64,000 nt of DNA from Pyrenopolyporus hunteri (GCA_902806595.1 CADCXC010000038.1:2542001-2606000); one strand, 5' to 3'; positions 1 through 11,669 are shown, counted from the first letter of the stretch. Made by a program: numbers and translations. Notes: generated by a model not told the origin, from the sequence alone.

Positions 1-1059
1 CCCCGCCCTCTCTTAGGGTTATGGAAAAGGGGATGCGCAGGTTTGTGTGCATCGCGAGGTTGAAAGGGCCGTAATATACCATTTGCTTGCCGTAATTTCT
101 CTCTTGTCCTTTTCTCTTCTGTCGTTGTTTGTCCTCGTGTGAGTGATTGAATCTTCTCTTGGTGAATGGTGAATGGCGGGCCCTTAGGTGTAGGTATGCA
201 CATCCACCCTTCATGGGAATAATGGAAGGGCTTAAATGCATGATCAGCTAGGTGAGTTTAGAGTAACTAACTTTCCGTAAGACTGAAGTTACGCTTGGCT
301 TTTTTGAGAGCCTTTACAGCGGAAAGGATCCCGCCCGGCAGTATTACATCATTTGGTGTTGCTATCCGTTGAAAGACCATTGAAGTTTCTCATAAACACT
401 CTTTATGGATGGGACTAAATGCGCCTTGGTATTCAATACGGTTATCTTGCCGTAGATTTTGGAAGTTCACCAAATCGTCCTAACGGCCGGATGCTGCATA
501 TTAAACACTATTCGATTGGTTCATCAGAAGGTCGGAATGCCTCCTTTCCTCTATCATAATAATCTATGTATGTACGTTCTCCCCATCGCTCTCCCAACAG
601 ATTAGGGGCCAGGTACGCGTAACAATATTTCGTAACCGTAACATGAATGTTAAATTTCAAACCAGAACCAGAACCAGAACGCCTCTTAAGCGCATCCGCG
701 CATGGTATATATACCCAGGTCAACGAGCAACCAACCCCGCCGCCGCCGACCCGACCAACACATGTATCACGCATCTCCTAGGAAGTGTCCCTTCCCCGGG
801 AAAGAAAACAAAACATTAGCTTAACGCCTGGACATGCAAACGACGAACCGAACCGCGAAGGTTTTCGCCATGATGAGCCACCCCGCCTCGCCCCGTCTTC
901 TCTATCCAAGCGTAACATACCACATGGCCCAAATCCCCAGAACTCCAGATAAGTTTCTGCGATGTCGTGCGAAACGACAAACGTTGGACAGCGAATTGAA
1001 GAAAAATAAAACATTAGGAGGTAGGTAGGCAGGCAGGCAGGTAATAGCACTAATTAAGA
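1..1059. other. Intergenic, no gene recognised
   Basis: Ordinary-GC DNA with only short, overlapping open frames on both strands and none with recognisable protein character. A short run of CAGAAC-type hexamers lies at about 660-680 and a GGTAGG/GGCAGG run at 1019-1042. The right part probably holds the 3' UTR of the Mid2-like gene, which ends at 1060 on the minus strand. Confidence 0.5.
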
Positions 1060-2753
1060 TTACACCCATCTCAAATTCCGGCCCTGCTGCCGGTTCTGCT
1101 GCCACAGGGGTCTATTCCCCGTGCCGACTCCCCTTGTCGGGCTGCGACTGCCCTCCGGGGAAGTGGCTCCTGCGCCGGCCGGGACGTCGTCCAGGTTTGC
1201 CCCCGTGAGGGGTCGACGGTCCTCTTCCGAATCCTCGGTGCCGATCCCCGCGTTCAGGTACGCGCGCGAGAAGTCGTCGATTTGCGATAGGGTGGGTCCT
1301 TCCACCTGGCCGTAGTAGCGACCGCGGTCGGGATCGGTGTCGGAATCCTGGTCGTGCGAGTGCTCCTCTTCCGCCACGGGCGTTAATTCGGTCCCTATTG
1401 GTAAGGGGGGCACTGCGCGTATTGTCGCAGGGTGGTACCGCAGGGGTTGCGTGAACCCCCGGGATGCTGAATTCGTCTTCGCCAGTGCCATGTTCGGCTC
1501 CGCCTGCCATGGTTCTTGGATCGGGTAAGACGGTTGGTGGTTGTATTGAGTCAATGGCTGCCTGTCTTCCTCTTCATCTTGCCATGATGGAAGAGGTGCG
1601 AATGCTGCGCCGTGAGATCTTATCGGGCTGTGCGATTTGTTAGTCGGGCCCGTACATGAAATAAATAAATAAAAAACCGGGAAACTCACCTTACGTATTC
1701 CGTCTTAGGCGGCGCATTCGTCGGCAAAGGCCCGGGACCTTGGCGGTCGTTCCCTCGCCGCTTCCGCAGATAAAAGAGCATTGCAGCAGTGAATAACGCT
1801 ATGAAAACGACAGCTCCGCCGATAGCTCCTCCGATGATAGCTCCCTTGTTGACAGGGCCAATCCCGGTGGCCTCCGTAGATGTGCTAGGATCTGTAGTTG
1901 ATCCTGGTGGCGCGCCGAACGTCGTTGTCAAACTCGGCGTAGTATTCGCGCCGGTGGTCGATGAAGACGAAGTAGATGTGGACGTGGATAAAGACGAAGA
2001 TGGGGATGAGGATGAGAGCGATGTTGATGTAAGGGATGTGGGTGTAGATGATGGATCAGTGGTCGCTGGAGGTGTTGACGTTGCGTCAGGCGAACTAAGC
2101 GATGAGGTACCGCTAGTATCGTCAGGGTCGTCCGTCGCACTCGAAGGCTGGGACCCGATAGAGGTCGGCTCGGGAAGAATAGTTGGCGGCGCGGTCAACA
2201 TCACCGAGCTCTCTTCAAACACCAAGCTTGTCATGCCATCAACGGAAGTTTCGACAGTTGTGCCTAGAGATGATGCGGTCCCGCAGCCGAACTGGAAGTA
2301 CCCTCCGGCGAAATCATTCCTGTAGCATACGTCTGAACCTTGGCACGTATACACGTAAGGATTGATTTCCGTTTGCAGGTCACTATTCCGGTCGACACAG
2401 CCAGTAAATATACCTGTCGAACAGGATCCGCCGTCGGGGCAGCACCCTACTACCCCATGATCCTTTTCTAGTACGCAATGGGACCCTGCCGAGCACGTCG
2501 CAGGAAGGTTTGGATCCCCCCCGATATAACCGCACACCGTGTTTCGCCCCTGTCTTCGTAATAGATCCGAAAGTAAGACTGGAGCTTCCGTCGGCTGCGG
2601 AAAAGGAACGACATTCAACTCATATAGCTCAACCGTCTTCGTTTGCCTGGGCAGCGCATGGCCACTTGCCAACCCAAACGCTGCGCTGAGGAGCAGAACA
2701 GCGGTGGCCGGTGGAAGACGCAGAAGACCGGCACTGGATATCGAACGGGCCAT
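1060..2753 (-). CDS. Mid2-like single-pass surface protein, Cys-rich ectodomain plus Ser/Thr stalk
   Basis: Two exons on the minus strand, 2753-1690 and 1627-1060, joined across a 62-nt intron (donor GTGAGT, branch CTAAC, acceptor CAG), give 543 residues. Without the intron the first frame stops one codon after the splice point. Visible in the protein: a signal peptide (about 1-31), a Cys-rich ectodomain with ten cysteines between residues 74 and 157, a Ser/Thr-rich stalk (about 180-298), one membrane helix (about 304-328, Gly-rich then hydrophobic) followed by a KRR stop-transfer, and a ~210-residue acidic/proline-rich cytoplasmic tail. This layout is that of fungal Mid2/WSC-type wall-stress sensors, with the stalk expected to be O-mannosylated. 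The Cys domain is not a canonical WSC domain by eye, so sensor function is inference. The topology is clear; the ligand and pathway are unknown. Confidence 0.8.
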
Positions 2754-5573
2754 GGTTCAATCCACGGGTCGACGTCCGGCCAAGTTAGGAATGTGGGAAA
2801 AAAGAAAAGGGTAAGGTAATTTTAACCCGAATCGGCATCAAGACCAAGAAGGAATAGAAAGGATGAAAGCCGATGAAGAAGCGTCGTCTTTAAAGAAAAA
2901 TTAGGCGAAGGCAAGGTAACAGTTTACTAACTGCGCATGGGCGACCGGGGTGTTGCACAACAAGGCTGAGACCTGCTCAAGTGCTGTTTGTATGCACGAT
3001 CTAGAAATAGGTACCTATAATGGGTGCTGGCTTACAGCATGGAGTTCCTATCCATAGCACACATGGCACACATGGCTTAGGGGGGTGTTGTAAGCTCTGC
3101 ATGAACGGGCTTCAGTCAGTAAACTCAAAGCCCTTTTCGATGGAAATATATCCCGTCAAATCTCTACAATCAATATAGGGGAAAAAGAAAAGAGAGAAAA
3201 AAAAAGAAAAAAGGTACTCGAGGATCTTGGTTAGTGTACGCATAATAGAAGGATTGCCACTAGGGGAAAATAAGTTCTCTATGTTGGCCAACATAGGATA
3301 TCTGCGATCAACACCGCTGTACAGAAAAACCGGTCGGTTCTCTGGTCGACCGGCTGGACCCTGGGCCCTAGCGCCCAAGGTGGTTTGTGGAGAAAGGCTA
3401 TGACGAATCATAAAAGTGTATGTTCGCCAGGTTCCTTTTTATAGACCTCTTCTGGCCAATTAAGGTAGATTTGGTGAAATGTGCACAGCCACGGGCGGGA
3501 AGACGATGAAGGCTCGGGTTGAGCTATACCCTTGCCCAACTCCGTTCTAGGTTACATTTTCGGTAACCGTCTTCTACTGGCCTAGATTCTACCGAGCAGC
3601 AGATGATATTGTTATATCGATGACATAGTCTCTGTGACCCTGAGGGTCGTCGTGACACTTTCTGTGAATAGAGCAGCCTGGCGGCCACCGTTGCTACACC
3701 AAGGGAACGTCGTTAAGAAGTAATGTCGAAGCTTCAGTGTTTGTTCGGACATCAGAAAGGTGAGACTACCTAAATGTATCCCGTATTACCGAAGGGACGA
3801 CATCGAGAAGCTGTCTCAGACTGTTGCTGTCGGGATGCTTGCAGCTCGGTCTTCGTGTTGGAGAGCGAGCTCGGTTAGCCAACCTGGTTTTGGCTGCTGG
3901 AACATTATGTACGTAGTCTTGGGCTCTAGTTTATTTGGTACCTAGGCAACCTAAATCCGTGTGGGTTCAGGGAACGGTGGTGGCGTCCTGAACAACTCTA
4001 TCTGCGAGCCAGCTGTTCAGGTGTAACATCTCGCGTCTCTCCGAGCGTTAGATCGAAGTATTCTGAGCCACCGAGCATGACACACAAATCGCCGAGCGGT
4101 TTGGTACCTGCATAAATGAAGTAATACTTGCTATCGACAATGCGGCAAGAAAATCCACTCATATACCGACTCGTTGGCCAGGATGGAAATGAGTGAGCAT
4201 CAACCTGGTCGACCGCGCCGCACGCCGGTTCAACGAGTCCGGGAGGAAGCGCAATGTATCTGGACTTATCAAGATCCTTGGCCAAGAGCTCGGACATTGC
4301 GTCGTTTTGCACCCCACATGGCTGGGCGGCGCTATTCTTTAACTTTGAGAATCGTGTGATACGGCGGCATAGAGCGGAATTCAAATACATGGTCGCGGAT
4401 GTCCATTGGAGAAGATCATCTTTTCCGGCCGTGCCCGTACCTATGGCGAGCGGCTTGTAGGCTGATCAATTATCCGATTAGACGAAAATACAGGTTGGCG
4501 GGCAAAGAAGTTGGAAGCAGAGGTGACTGAGACCTCTTAGAATGAGCAGCGGTGGAGAGGTGATGGATACGAGGAATTTCGGGTCTGGAGTCTCGACTAT
4601 TGGTTATCTCTGAACAAGTCCTGTAAGGGATACTGTATAGTCGCCATTATTTGGCACGATGGGTTATTATTACGACTCCGGGGTAATTCATTCGTCAGTT
4701 AGGCGGCGAGCCTTTCTGATCGTCATCCTCTCATTTGCGAGTTCGTGAGGAAGAGATGGAAAAGAGAGAAACAATTTGTAAGACACGAACACGAGCGGGC
4801 TAAAGGTACGTACACATTACATAAATGTGAGCCTGCACCGCCACGTGCATTACCGGATTGATGGACGGGTCGTGGCGGGTGTGGCGGGTGTGGCAAGTAC
4901 CTATCTATTGTACCTAGCAATCCGTAAACAATGCTGTATTTCTAATTGAATGCTTTCCACGAAATTGTATATAACTTGTACATACACATACACTCTTCAC
5001 ACTGACTCGCATTTCCCATTTAGTTTCATCTTCTGCCATCTAGACGATACCTCGGTATCATTCATCCTGAAGGATGCCCCCTTCTAAAACGAACCCGTCC
5101 CATAGGCTATAGCTGGTAACCTATCAGATGCCAATTTCCAAGTTCCAAGTTCATTCAGAGGGATATCGTCAACGAGTAACGGAACCCACATTCTGCGGGG
5201 TGTTTGAGCGATGTTATGCCTACTAAGTCTTAGCCACATCCAGTTGACCCCCGTCTGACAATCGCCTACGCTTAAGGTGGTACGGTATGTAAATAGGTGA
5301 TGAGACGTGACCGATAGACTGGGGCACGGGCTGTTGAGATCTTGAAGCTAGGTGCCAAAGGTGGTTAAAGCATCTCTCTGCCTACCGGGTGCTACATGTT
5401 AATTATCTGGGGCCAACAGCGAAACCTCCGCATTTCACCTCTGAAACCCATCACCTCCGTTTTATATTGCTAGTCTTCATCACCATTTTATCTTCATTTG
5501 AGCAATTCTAAGTTCAGTTATGGAATAACCTTTTATAATCGACATCACCAAGTCACTTGCACGCTTGACCAAG
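2754..5573. other. Long intergenic region, no supported gene
   Basis: About 2.8 kb between the divergent Mid2-like and channel genes. The best open frame is 4390-3998 (-), 130 codons from a true ATG, with no recognisable domain and no good splice partners seen. It could be a remnant or a small hypothetical protein. The stretch 3100-3411 (-) is low complexity (Phe-rich from a purine tract at 3178-3214). The promoters of both flanking genes must lie here, but I saw no distinctive element. Confidence 0.4.
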
Positions 5574-8059
5574 ATGCCGATTCGCGTTAAATCGCGTAAT
5601 TTGGCCACCCCGGATCGTGCCCATTCACCCGTCTCTTCCCGCACAGACGTCCAGCTCCCCGACATTGCACACGACGAGGCCTTCCGCGATGTCGTTAAGA
5701 AGTTGTCCGTGTATGCTAATTCCGCTCGACAAGTAGCTGCTGTGCCATACTAATTCATCACCTACTTATCCAGATACATTGCCCAGGTTGTCTATATGCC
5801 AAGCACCTTCGAACAGCTGAGGACCACATCGGCCGGTGACGATCTACACACCCTTGTAGAACATCTAAGTACCCGCGTCACTAATCCTGCCATTGTAAAC
5901 GCTTTGCTGTGAGACCCTCTACCGAAATGATATGTTCCTTAATTCCCAACGTGAAGCATCTTATCCAGCTTTCGCCAAGCTTCCATAAGAAACCTCCCCT
6001 TGCCGTTGATAGACTCAAAACACATCGGCCACTTTCGTTGATTCTATAAACGGCCTGGTGCTAATCGTAGAATAGGGCATTAAGGTGGCACTACGGCGCT
6101 CAAAATGATGGCCGGGGAGTTAGCGATGCCCGCGCAAACGCCTGCGAAATTGTTGCCTGGCGCTTCTTAACCCGCCTATCGGAGCGGGAGGCTATGGACT
6201 TTTGTCTATATGAGATTCCAGATGCCTGCCAAGATGATTCCCCCGCCAATGAGCCAGCGGATGGCGGCGAAAGCAACGAGCGCACGTCTCTACTCCATCA
6301 CGCGCGGTCACGCTCGCCAGATCGCTGCTCGGACTACAACCGGTCCGGGTCGTCAAGGAGAAACCAATTGTTCCAATCTCTCTCAAGGCTCACCATAAGC
6401 CGACATGCAAGTAACATCGAGGAACTGGATGACGACCCTACCGCACCATTTACGAATCTCAACGCCCTAGAGATCGCCGCCATCGCCGATGCGAAGAGGT
6501 TCCTGAGCCAACACGTGGTGCAGAAGATCATTACGGGGATTTGGAACGGAGAGATCATCTTTTGGGATCGACTTTCGGTTCACTCGGAGAAGAAGCCTCG
6601 GTTCTACAATCCTAGCACGGCCGACCCCTTTTCACGCCTTCGAGTACCCAAGTACCTCAAAGCCTACGAGGTCGCGTTTTTCGTCGGCTTTTTAATGTTG
6701 TATTACAGCGTCTTGATTGAGCAGAACCGTTATGCCATTACCCCTCTGGAGATATTGCTTTACGTCTGGTTCGCTGCTTTCTTCTACGATGAAGTTAGCG
6801 AATACATCGATGCTGGGTCGATCTTCTACGCTGCTGACGTCTGGAATCTATTCGATATGATCATGATCGCTATCGGAATCGTCTTCGCAGCTTTAAGTAA
6901 GCGGTCACATTTCTCTTTAAAAGTTCGATACAAACAGAGAAACAAGCTGACACTTGATGATAGGATTTGTTGGCTTATATAAGGAGGATTATACTCTCGT
7001 AGACATTGCCTTCGACGTGTTATCGCTAGAGGCCCTTTTTATGGTGCCTAGGGTCTGCTCGATCCTCAGCCTATCTCCATATTGGGGTACTTTAATCCCT
7101 TGTCTCAAAGAGATGGGGAAAGACTTCTTAAAGTTCATGGTCCTAGTGGTCATTGTATACGTTGGATTTCTGACGACGTTTTCCCTTGTCGGGAGAGAAG
7201 TGTATACGTTCCCCCATATGGCCATGATTGTAACCAAGATATTTTTCGGGTCTAGTTATGTTGGATTCGATATGATGGAGGATATAGATCCCATCTTCGG
7301 TATGTCTTCTTCCCATCCAAGCGCAGAAACCCACTAATTCTCCGTCTTAGGACCTCCTCTCATGCTTATATTCGTCACATTGAGTTCAATTCTGCTTATG
7401 GGATCCTTAACCGGTATGCTCAGCAACAGTTTTTCGAGAGTTATCACACACGCCCGCGAGGAGTATCTCTATGTTTATAGTGTATACGTCCTTGAAGCAT
7501 CAACTAGCAATAGGCTCACTCACTTCTACCGTAAGTCCCTTCACTAGCTACGTTCTTTTCTTTTCTTCCGGGCTAATTTAATTATGAAGCACCGTTCAAC
7601 CTCATCGCATTGGCCATATTCAGGCCTCTGCGTTTATTCCTACCTTCGGACGACAAAATTCGCCAAGGACGGATTCTACTTTTGAGAGCAACTCACGCGC
7701 CGATTGTCGGGACGATTCAAGTCTATGAATGGTTTACCAATAAGGTTAACCCAGGAGGCTTCAACAACATCCGTGGCCCGGAGCAGACTTCTTTCAAACG
7801 ACCGCCGGCACCTCCCCTTGAGGGGCCAGATAGTAGACCGCGATCAGGATATCGGCCACGCATGCCCACTCCACGGATGACTAGTACGGAAATGATTTAC
7901 AAACAGAAGCCTCGGCAAGAGGCCCCCGAGGACTATGCAGGAGAAGCACCTAGTGACGTTGAGGTTCGAATCTCGGAGTTAGCAGCTAAGATCGATCGGC
8001 TTACGGCCTTGGTTGCGTCTCTCCAATCCGGTGCTGGTACTGAGACTGTTCGCACATAA
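5574..8059 (+). CDS. YVC1-like (TRP-type) non-selective cation/calcium channel
   Basis: Six exons: 5574-5732, 5787-5908, 6076-6896, 6964-7299, 7351-7530 and 7590-8059, giving 695 residues. All five introns (54, 167, 67, 51, 59 nt) have GT-AG ends and restore the frame exactly. The ATG at 5574 has A at -3. The N-terminal cytosolic domain carries the family blocks FEQLRTT, NALLALRWHY and ACEIVAWRFLTRLSERE. Hydrophobic helices begin near residues 291, 316 and 350, followed by further segments around 388-440. A pore-like segment is FFGSSYVG at 461-468, followed by a long last helix (about 483-505). The C-terminus ends in a short predicted coiled coil (VRISELAAKIDRLTALVASL). Fungal proteins of this type are annotated as receptor-activated Ca2+-permeable channels related to vacuolar Yvc1. 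Family membership is firm by motif, but the location (vacuole or plasma membrane) is not shown by the sequence. Confidence 0.88.
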
Positions 8060-8651
8060 GGTCCTAGCTTACGCGCCGCATACGAAGAACAGTTTCTAGA
8101 GAGTGGCCAACTTGGAATAACCCAGCGCTTCAGGGACGAATAGCATGGTAGATAGTAATATTTTGCATGTTCTGTAGACAGGCGTTTTGCATCACTAGCC
8201 GGTGTATGGGTTTCGCTTTTGCATCTCAGGGGTACTGGACTCGGAGCATATGATTGAGCGTGATGGAATATACCGATTTGCTGTTACGGCTGCTTGATGT
8301 TTACTTACCTAGGTATCTAGGTAGGTAGGTAACCCAAGTGCCTAAGGAGTAGGTATAGGTATGTAGGTAGCTTGGCTTACCCTCTAAGTTTAAGGAAGAA
8401 ATGACAATAGGCAGACGCTTACACTTCTCGGCATCGAGATTAGTGGGTCTCCCGCGCGCCCTTCAGCAGAACTCATCGGCGACGGAGTATTTAGAAAAGG
8501 CATCGTCGTATCTCCGCACTTATAGACAGGGCAGCCCATTGGCCTTTCGCCGCGTAAGACTCATAATATCTTCCGAAAACGGCAATTCGTTATAGTTTAA
8601 GAGGGCATCAACTCGACAGGATTATTATACAGGGTTATTATATCACGCACG
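8060..8651. other. Intergenic between channel and PhzF genes
   Basis: Holds the 3' end of the channel transcript and the promoter of the next gene, both on the plus strand. A cluster of CCTAGG/TAGGTAGG motifs lies at 8307-8372. A 64-codon ATG frame at 8401-8595 has no protein-like features and is left uncalled. Confidence 0.5.
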
Positions 8652-8658
8652 TATAAAA
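8652..8658 (+). promoter_or_regulatory. Candidate TATA box of the PhzF-like gene
   Basis: TATAAAA sits 97 bp upstream of the ATG at 8755, a plausible distance for a fungal core promoter. It is a single motif match without other support. Confidence 0.35.
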
Positions 8659-8754
8659 TCGTCGTGGTTTACCAGCTTAAGGAATACGGCCCTGGGAAGA
8701 AACTAGCATAATCGTATGAGGAAGTAAATAGAAGTGAAGTCCCGGAATTTCACC

Positions 8755-9714
8755 ATGGATCTTCAGTTCACCACACTCGACGTCTTTACCTCGAACAGAC
8801 TAGAAGGCAATCCCCTAGCCGTAGTTTCGGTCCCGGCCGCGCTCAAGGACAAGCTCTCGCAAGCCACAAAGCAGAAAATCGCCAACGAGTTCAATCTCTC
8901 GGAGACGGTGTTCCTGCACGAGACGCCGGACCCGGACGCCGAGCAGCGCCACATCGACATCTTCACCATCGAGCAGGAGATCCCATTCGCCGGCCACCCC
9001 ACCATCGGCACCGCCTACCTCGTCAAGTACCACCTGAACCCGTACGTGCAGACGCTCGTCACCAAGGCCGGCCCCATCGGCCTCGTCCCCCAGCCCGACG
9101 ACCACATCCGCGCCAGGATCCCCCACGACGTGCATCTGCACGCCAGCACGTTGGCCGACGCTATCGGCGCTGGGGAGTACCCGGGCCTCTCGCGCGTGCC
9201 GCAGATCCGCGACGCCGAGCTGCGCGCCCCGGTGTTCAGCGTGGTCAGGGGCATGGCCTTCGTGCTGGTGCGGCTCCCGTCGCTGGACCTGCTGCGCCAG
9301 GTCAGCGCCGCGGGGCGGCTCGACTTCGACGCCTTGCCGCGCCCGCTGCTGGACGAGGGGGCGTGGCGGGAGAGCTTCGTGTGTCGGTACTACTACGTGG
9401 ATGTGGGAGGAGAGGAGGGGAAGAGTACGGGCCGGGGTGAGAGACACGTCCGCGCTCGCATGGTCGAGTTGGGCTTTGAGGACCCGGCGACGGGAAGCGC
9501 GGCGTCGGCGCTCGCGTCGTATCTTACGTTGAAGGAGGAAAAAGGGGGTTGTAAGCTAAAGGTTACTCAGGGGGTGGAGATGGGCCGGACGAGTCACATT
9601 AGTGTTGAGACTACGACGCGGGTGGCTGATGATGGAGGCGTTGAGCTGGCGGATCTTCGGCTGGGCGGGACGGCCGTCGTGGTCATGAAGGGGAACTTGA
9701 CGGTTGATCTTTGA
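8755..9714 (+). CDS. PhzF-family (phenazine biosynthesis-like) isomerase
   Basis: A single exon of 319 residues starting at ATG 8755 (context CACCATGG). Codons upstream in the same frame back to 8734 lack an ATG. Family motifs are visible: FTSNRLEGNPLAVV at 11-24; NLSETVF at 47-53, with Glu50 at the position of the catalytic acid of PhzF; GHPTIGTA at 80-87; and GFEDPATGSAASAL at 240-253, the second conserved glycine/aspartate block. The length fits the family (about 260-330). PhzF enzymes are cytosolic diaminopimelate-epimerase-fold isomerases, and in fungi most have no known substrate, so no phenazine pathway is implied. The coding region is GC-rich with strong third-position C/G bias compared with the channel gene upstream, which may only reflect expression level. 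The only neighbour of possible metabolic relevance is the broken P450 on the opposite strand. Confidence 0.88.
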   Translation: MDLQFTTLDVFTSNRLEGNPLAVVSVPAALKDKLSQATKQKIANEFNLSETVFLHETPDPDAEQRHIDIFTIEQEIPFAGHPTIGTAYLVKYHLNPYVQTLVTKAGPIGLVPQPDDHIRARIPHDVHLHASTLADAIGAGEYPGLSRVPQIRDAELRAPVFSVVRGMAFVLVRLPSLDLLRQVSAAGRLDFDALPRPLLDEGAWRESFVCRYYYVDVGGEEGKSTGRGERHVRARMVELGFEDPATGSAASALASYLTLKEEKGGCKLKVTQGVEMGRTSHISVETTTRVADDGGVELADLRLGGTAVVVMKGNLTVDL

Positions 9715-10065
9715 CGAGCGCATTTGGATCCCATACCACGCTTGTTGCTCGTCGTCCTGGGTACAGACGCATCTGCTGCCTACCTAGGTACGTAGGTGGC
9801 TACGGTAGAAGATGCTTGTTTGGCTGGCTCAGTGTACAGAAAGTAACACTTAAATAGGATATTCAAACAAGTTACGGGAACCCTCGCCAGTAGTAAAAAC
9901 AAAAATATAAATATAAAAAATACCGAGGCAATATATCATTCTTCCGCTATAGACAGAGTGAGCAAGCACCTACGCTAAAGAGAGACTTTTTAAAGACAGG
10001 TATATATATCCTCCAACACCCGTCAAAACCCCTCCTCCGTTCATCTTCCTTAGATTTGCTAGAAA
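9715..10065. other. Convergent intergenic region
   Basis: About 350 bp between the ends of the PhzF-like gene (+) and the P450 (-). It holds a CCTAGGTACGTAGG-type motif at 9783-9797 and an A/T-rich stretch at 9895-9925 that could serve 3'-end formation of either transcript. I see nothing else. Confidence 0.5.
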
Positions 10066-11350
10066 TTAGACCGTTTGCCTTCTTGTAACACGCAACCGCA
10101 TCCCCGACATTAATTGAAAAGCTGCATGCATAATTTCCACGGGGCTCTGTGGTGTGACGACGGAGAAGTCGAAGTGTCGAAGTAACTATCGGAAAGGCTC
10201 AGTTAACCTTGGGCTTGCGGAAGAACGAGATATAGACGTGACACGAGCTAACTTCAACCCGCGTCCGGCAGTACGTCGACATTATAGTAAAAACATACCT
10301 CAAAAAACACCTTGTTCAGTTGCATCTGGGCAAGAGCCCGACCAAGACATTTGTACCGGCCCGACCCCCAGAGGATCTCTAAAGCGCCGGTCATCATGCC
10401 GTAAGTCGAAGGATCCGCCTCGATCCATCTCTCGGGGCGGAAAACGTCCGCGTCATCGCCCCAATACTTCTTCGCTCGCATGATGCCTAATAGGTTGTGG
10501 CCAATTTCGGTGCCCTCGGGAACGAAATAGCCGGAGATGGAATCTCCTCCCTTGGGTACTTTCTTGAAAAACGGCGCAGGGACGGGGGGGAAAGCCCGCG
10601 CGCTTTCTTTGATAACGGCCTGTAGGTATGGTAACTTACGGGCTTCGGCGTCCTTGATAGGCGAGCTGGCTTTACCGCTCCGAATTGCGTCGTCTATTTC
10701 TTCTCTGAGCTTGGTGTATGCCACTGGGTTAGCGATAAGGAATAGAAGAGTCATGCGAATAGCCGTTGCAGTTGGGTCTGTCCGGCGGCCCTATTTTCTC
10801 ATTGTTAGACTCAACTGAATTTAGCTATTAGAAAAAGCGGCCACGGAGTGATTAGAAGTTATGCTTACACCTGCAGCACCAACTCATTGATGGCTTCGTC
10901 CTTGGTGACGCCTTGTCCTATGAACGACGCCAGAGGATACTGGTGGTGGCTATCGCTATCGGCAAAGCTAGTTTCGACAACGGCTTCCGCAAGACTGATT
11001 CAGAGGTCAGTACTAGAGTATCTTCTTGTAGGCATCAGAGGCATCTCAACATACGCTAGATACTTGCCGGCGCCATCATTATCAAAGTGTGACGGATATA
11101 GTCTATTAAAAGGGGGCAGAGCAAGAATCTCAATCAGCCAATGGAAGTTGGCGAACACGGAGGTAATAGGAAAGAAGTCTTCAGTCCACTTCCTAAACTT
11201 ATGGATGTCCTTCCCCTCGTCCAAAGGTCCGAATTGCTGGTTATAGAAGAGGTCCCCTATAAAGTCTATCGTGAAAAATACCGACGTTGATGTTAGATCA
11301 ATTGGCCATTTCGAAGCATTTTGTGTGAGTAGCAAAAGAACATTATCAGA
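10066..11350 (-). pseudogene. Cytochrome P450, 5'-truncated
   Basis: Four exons can be joined on the minus strand: about 11350-11055, 10994-10871, 10790-10299 and 10185-10066. The introns of 60, 80 and 113 nt have good donors, acceptors and branch points and restore frame. The product (about 340 residues) runs from roughly the E helix to the C-terminus. Landmarks are the ExxR helix (KESAR), the PERW motif and the heme loop WGSGRYKCLG, with Cys in place and Trp instead of the usual Phe. The terminal exon encodes LLRHFDFSVVTP and ends RVTRRQTV. The N-terminal membrane anchor and helices A-D, about 150-180 residues, are absent. The first remaining exon contains no Met, and similarity to P450s ends near SDNVLLLL at about 11,350, where unrelated repeat-edge DNA begins. 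The I-helix reads RRTDPT instead of AGxDTT. It is probably non-functional; the substrate is unknown. Confidence 0.75.
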
Positions 11351-11669
11351 TATATTGGTGGTTAAGGAAAGTTTGGGGGACTTGGTTTAAGGGTTGAAGT
11401 TGGGCGAAGTTATGGTAACCGCCTCTGTAGCGGTTATTGCGAAAACCGCGATAGCGATCTCCACGGTAGTTACTCCTGTCGTTGCCGTCATAACGGCGTC
11501 CTTGGTTATTGTCTCGGTTATTGTCTCGGTAGCTGCGGCGGTCTTGGTTGCCATCTCTGTAGCTGCGACGCTCGTTGTTGGCTGCTACCTCCGCATTACT
11601 TGGTCCTGCAAAGGTGCTTGGACTCACAAAGCCACTCGGGGCCGAAAAATTGCTCGCATTTGCATACAT
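11346..11669 (-). other. Arg/Asn/Tyr-rich open frame at the edge of AT-rich block 1
   Basis: An ATG-initiated frame of 107 codons on the minus strand. The same frame is open further upstream to about 11,745, where it meets the inverted repeat. The second half is low-complexity with repeats of RRSYRD and NNRD/NYRGDRYRG type, resembling RGG-like RNA-binding tails or the basic tail of a retroelement Gag. The frame runs right up to the point where the truncated P450 begins, and uses a different frame from it. The base composition is normal (no RIP), unlike the DNA just to the right. No domain is recognised; it may be a host-gene fragment or part of a mobile element. Confidence 0.3.

Noticed and set aside
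1060..1689. Separate gene read from a start codon at 1689 (-)
   Set aside because: It is the second exon of the Mid2-like gene; splice signals and frame agree.
3998..4390. 130-codon minus frame, briefly considered as a HET-type gene fragment
   Set aside because: No reliable motif or splice partner; mentioned only in the intergenic note.
5909..5990. Apparent frameshift in the channel gene after NALL
   Set aside because: Explained by a proper GT-AG intron that restores the conserved family block.
8755..10754. Secondary-metabolite cluster from the PhzF-like gene plus P450
   Set aside because: Only two tailoring-type genes, one broken, and no backbone synthase.
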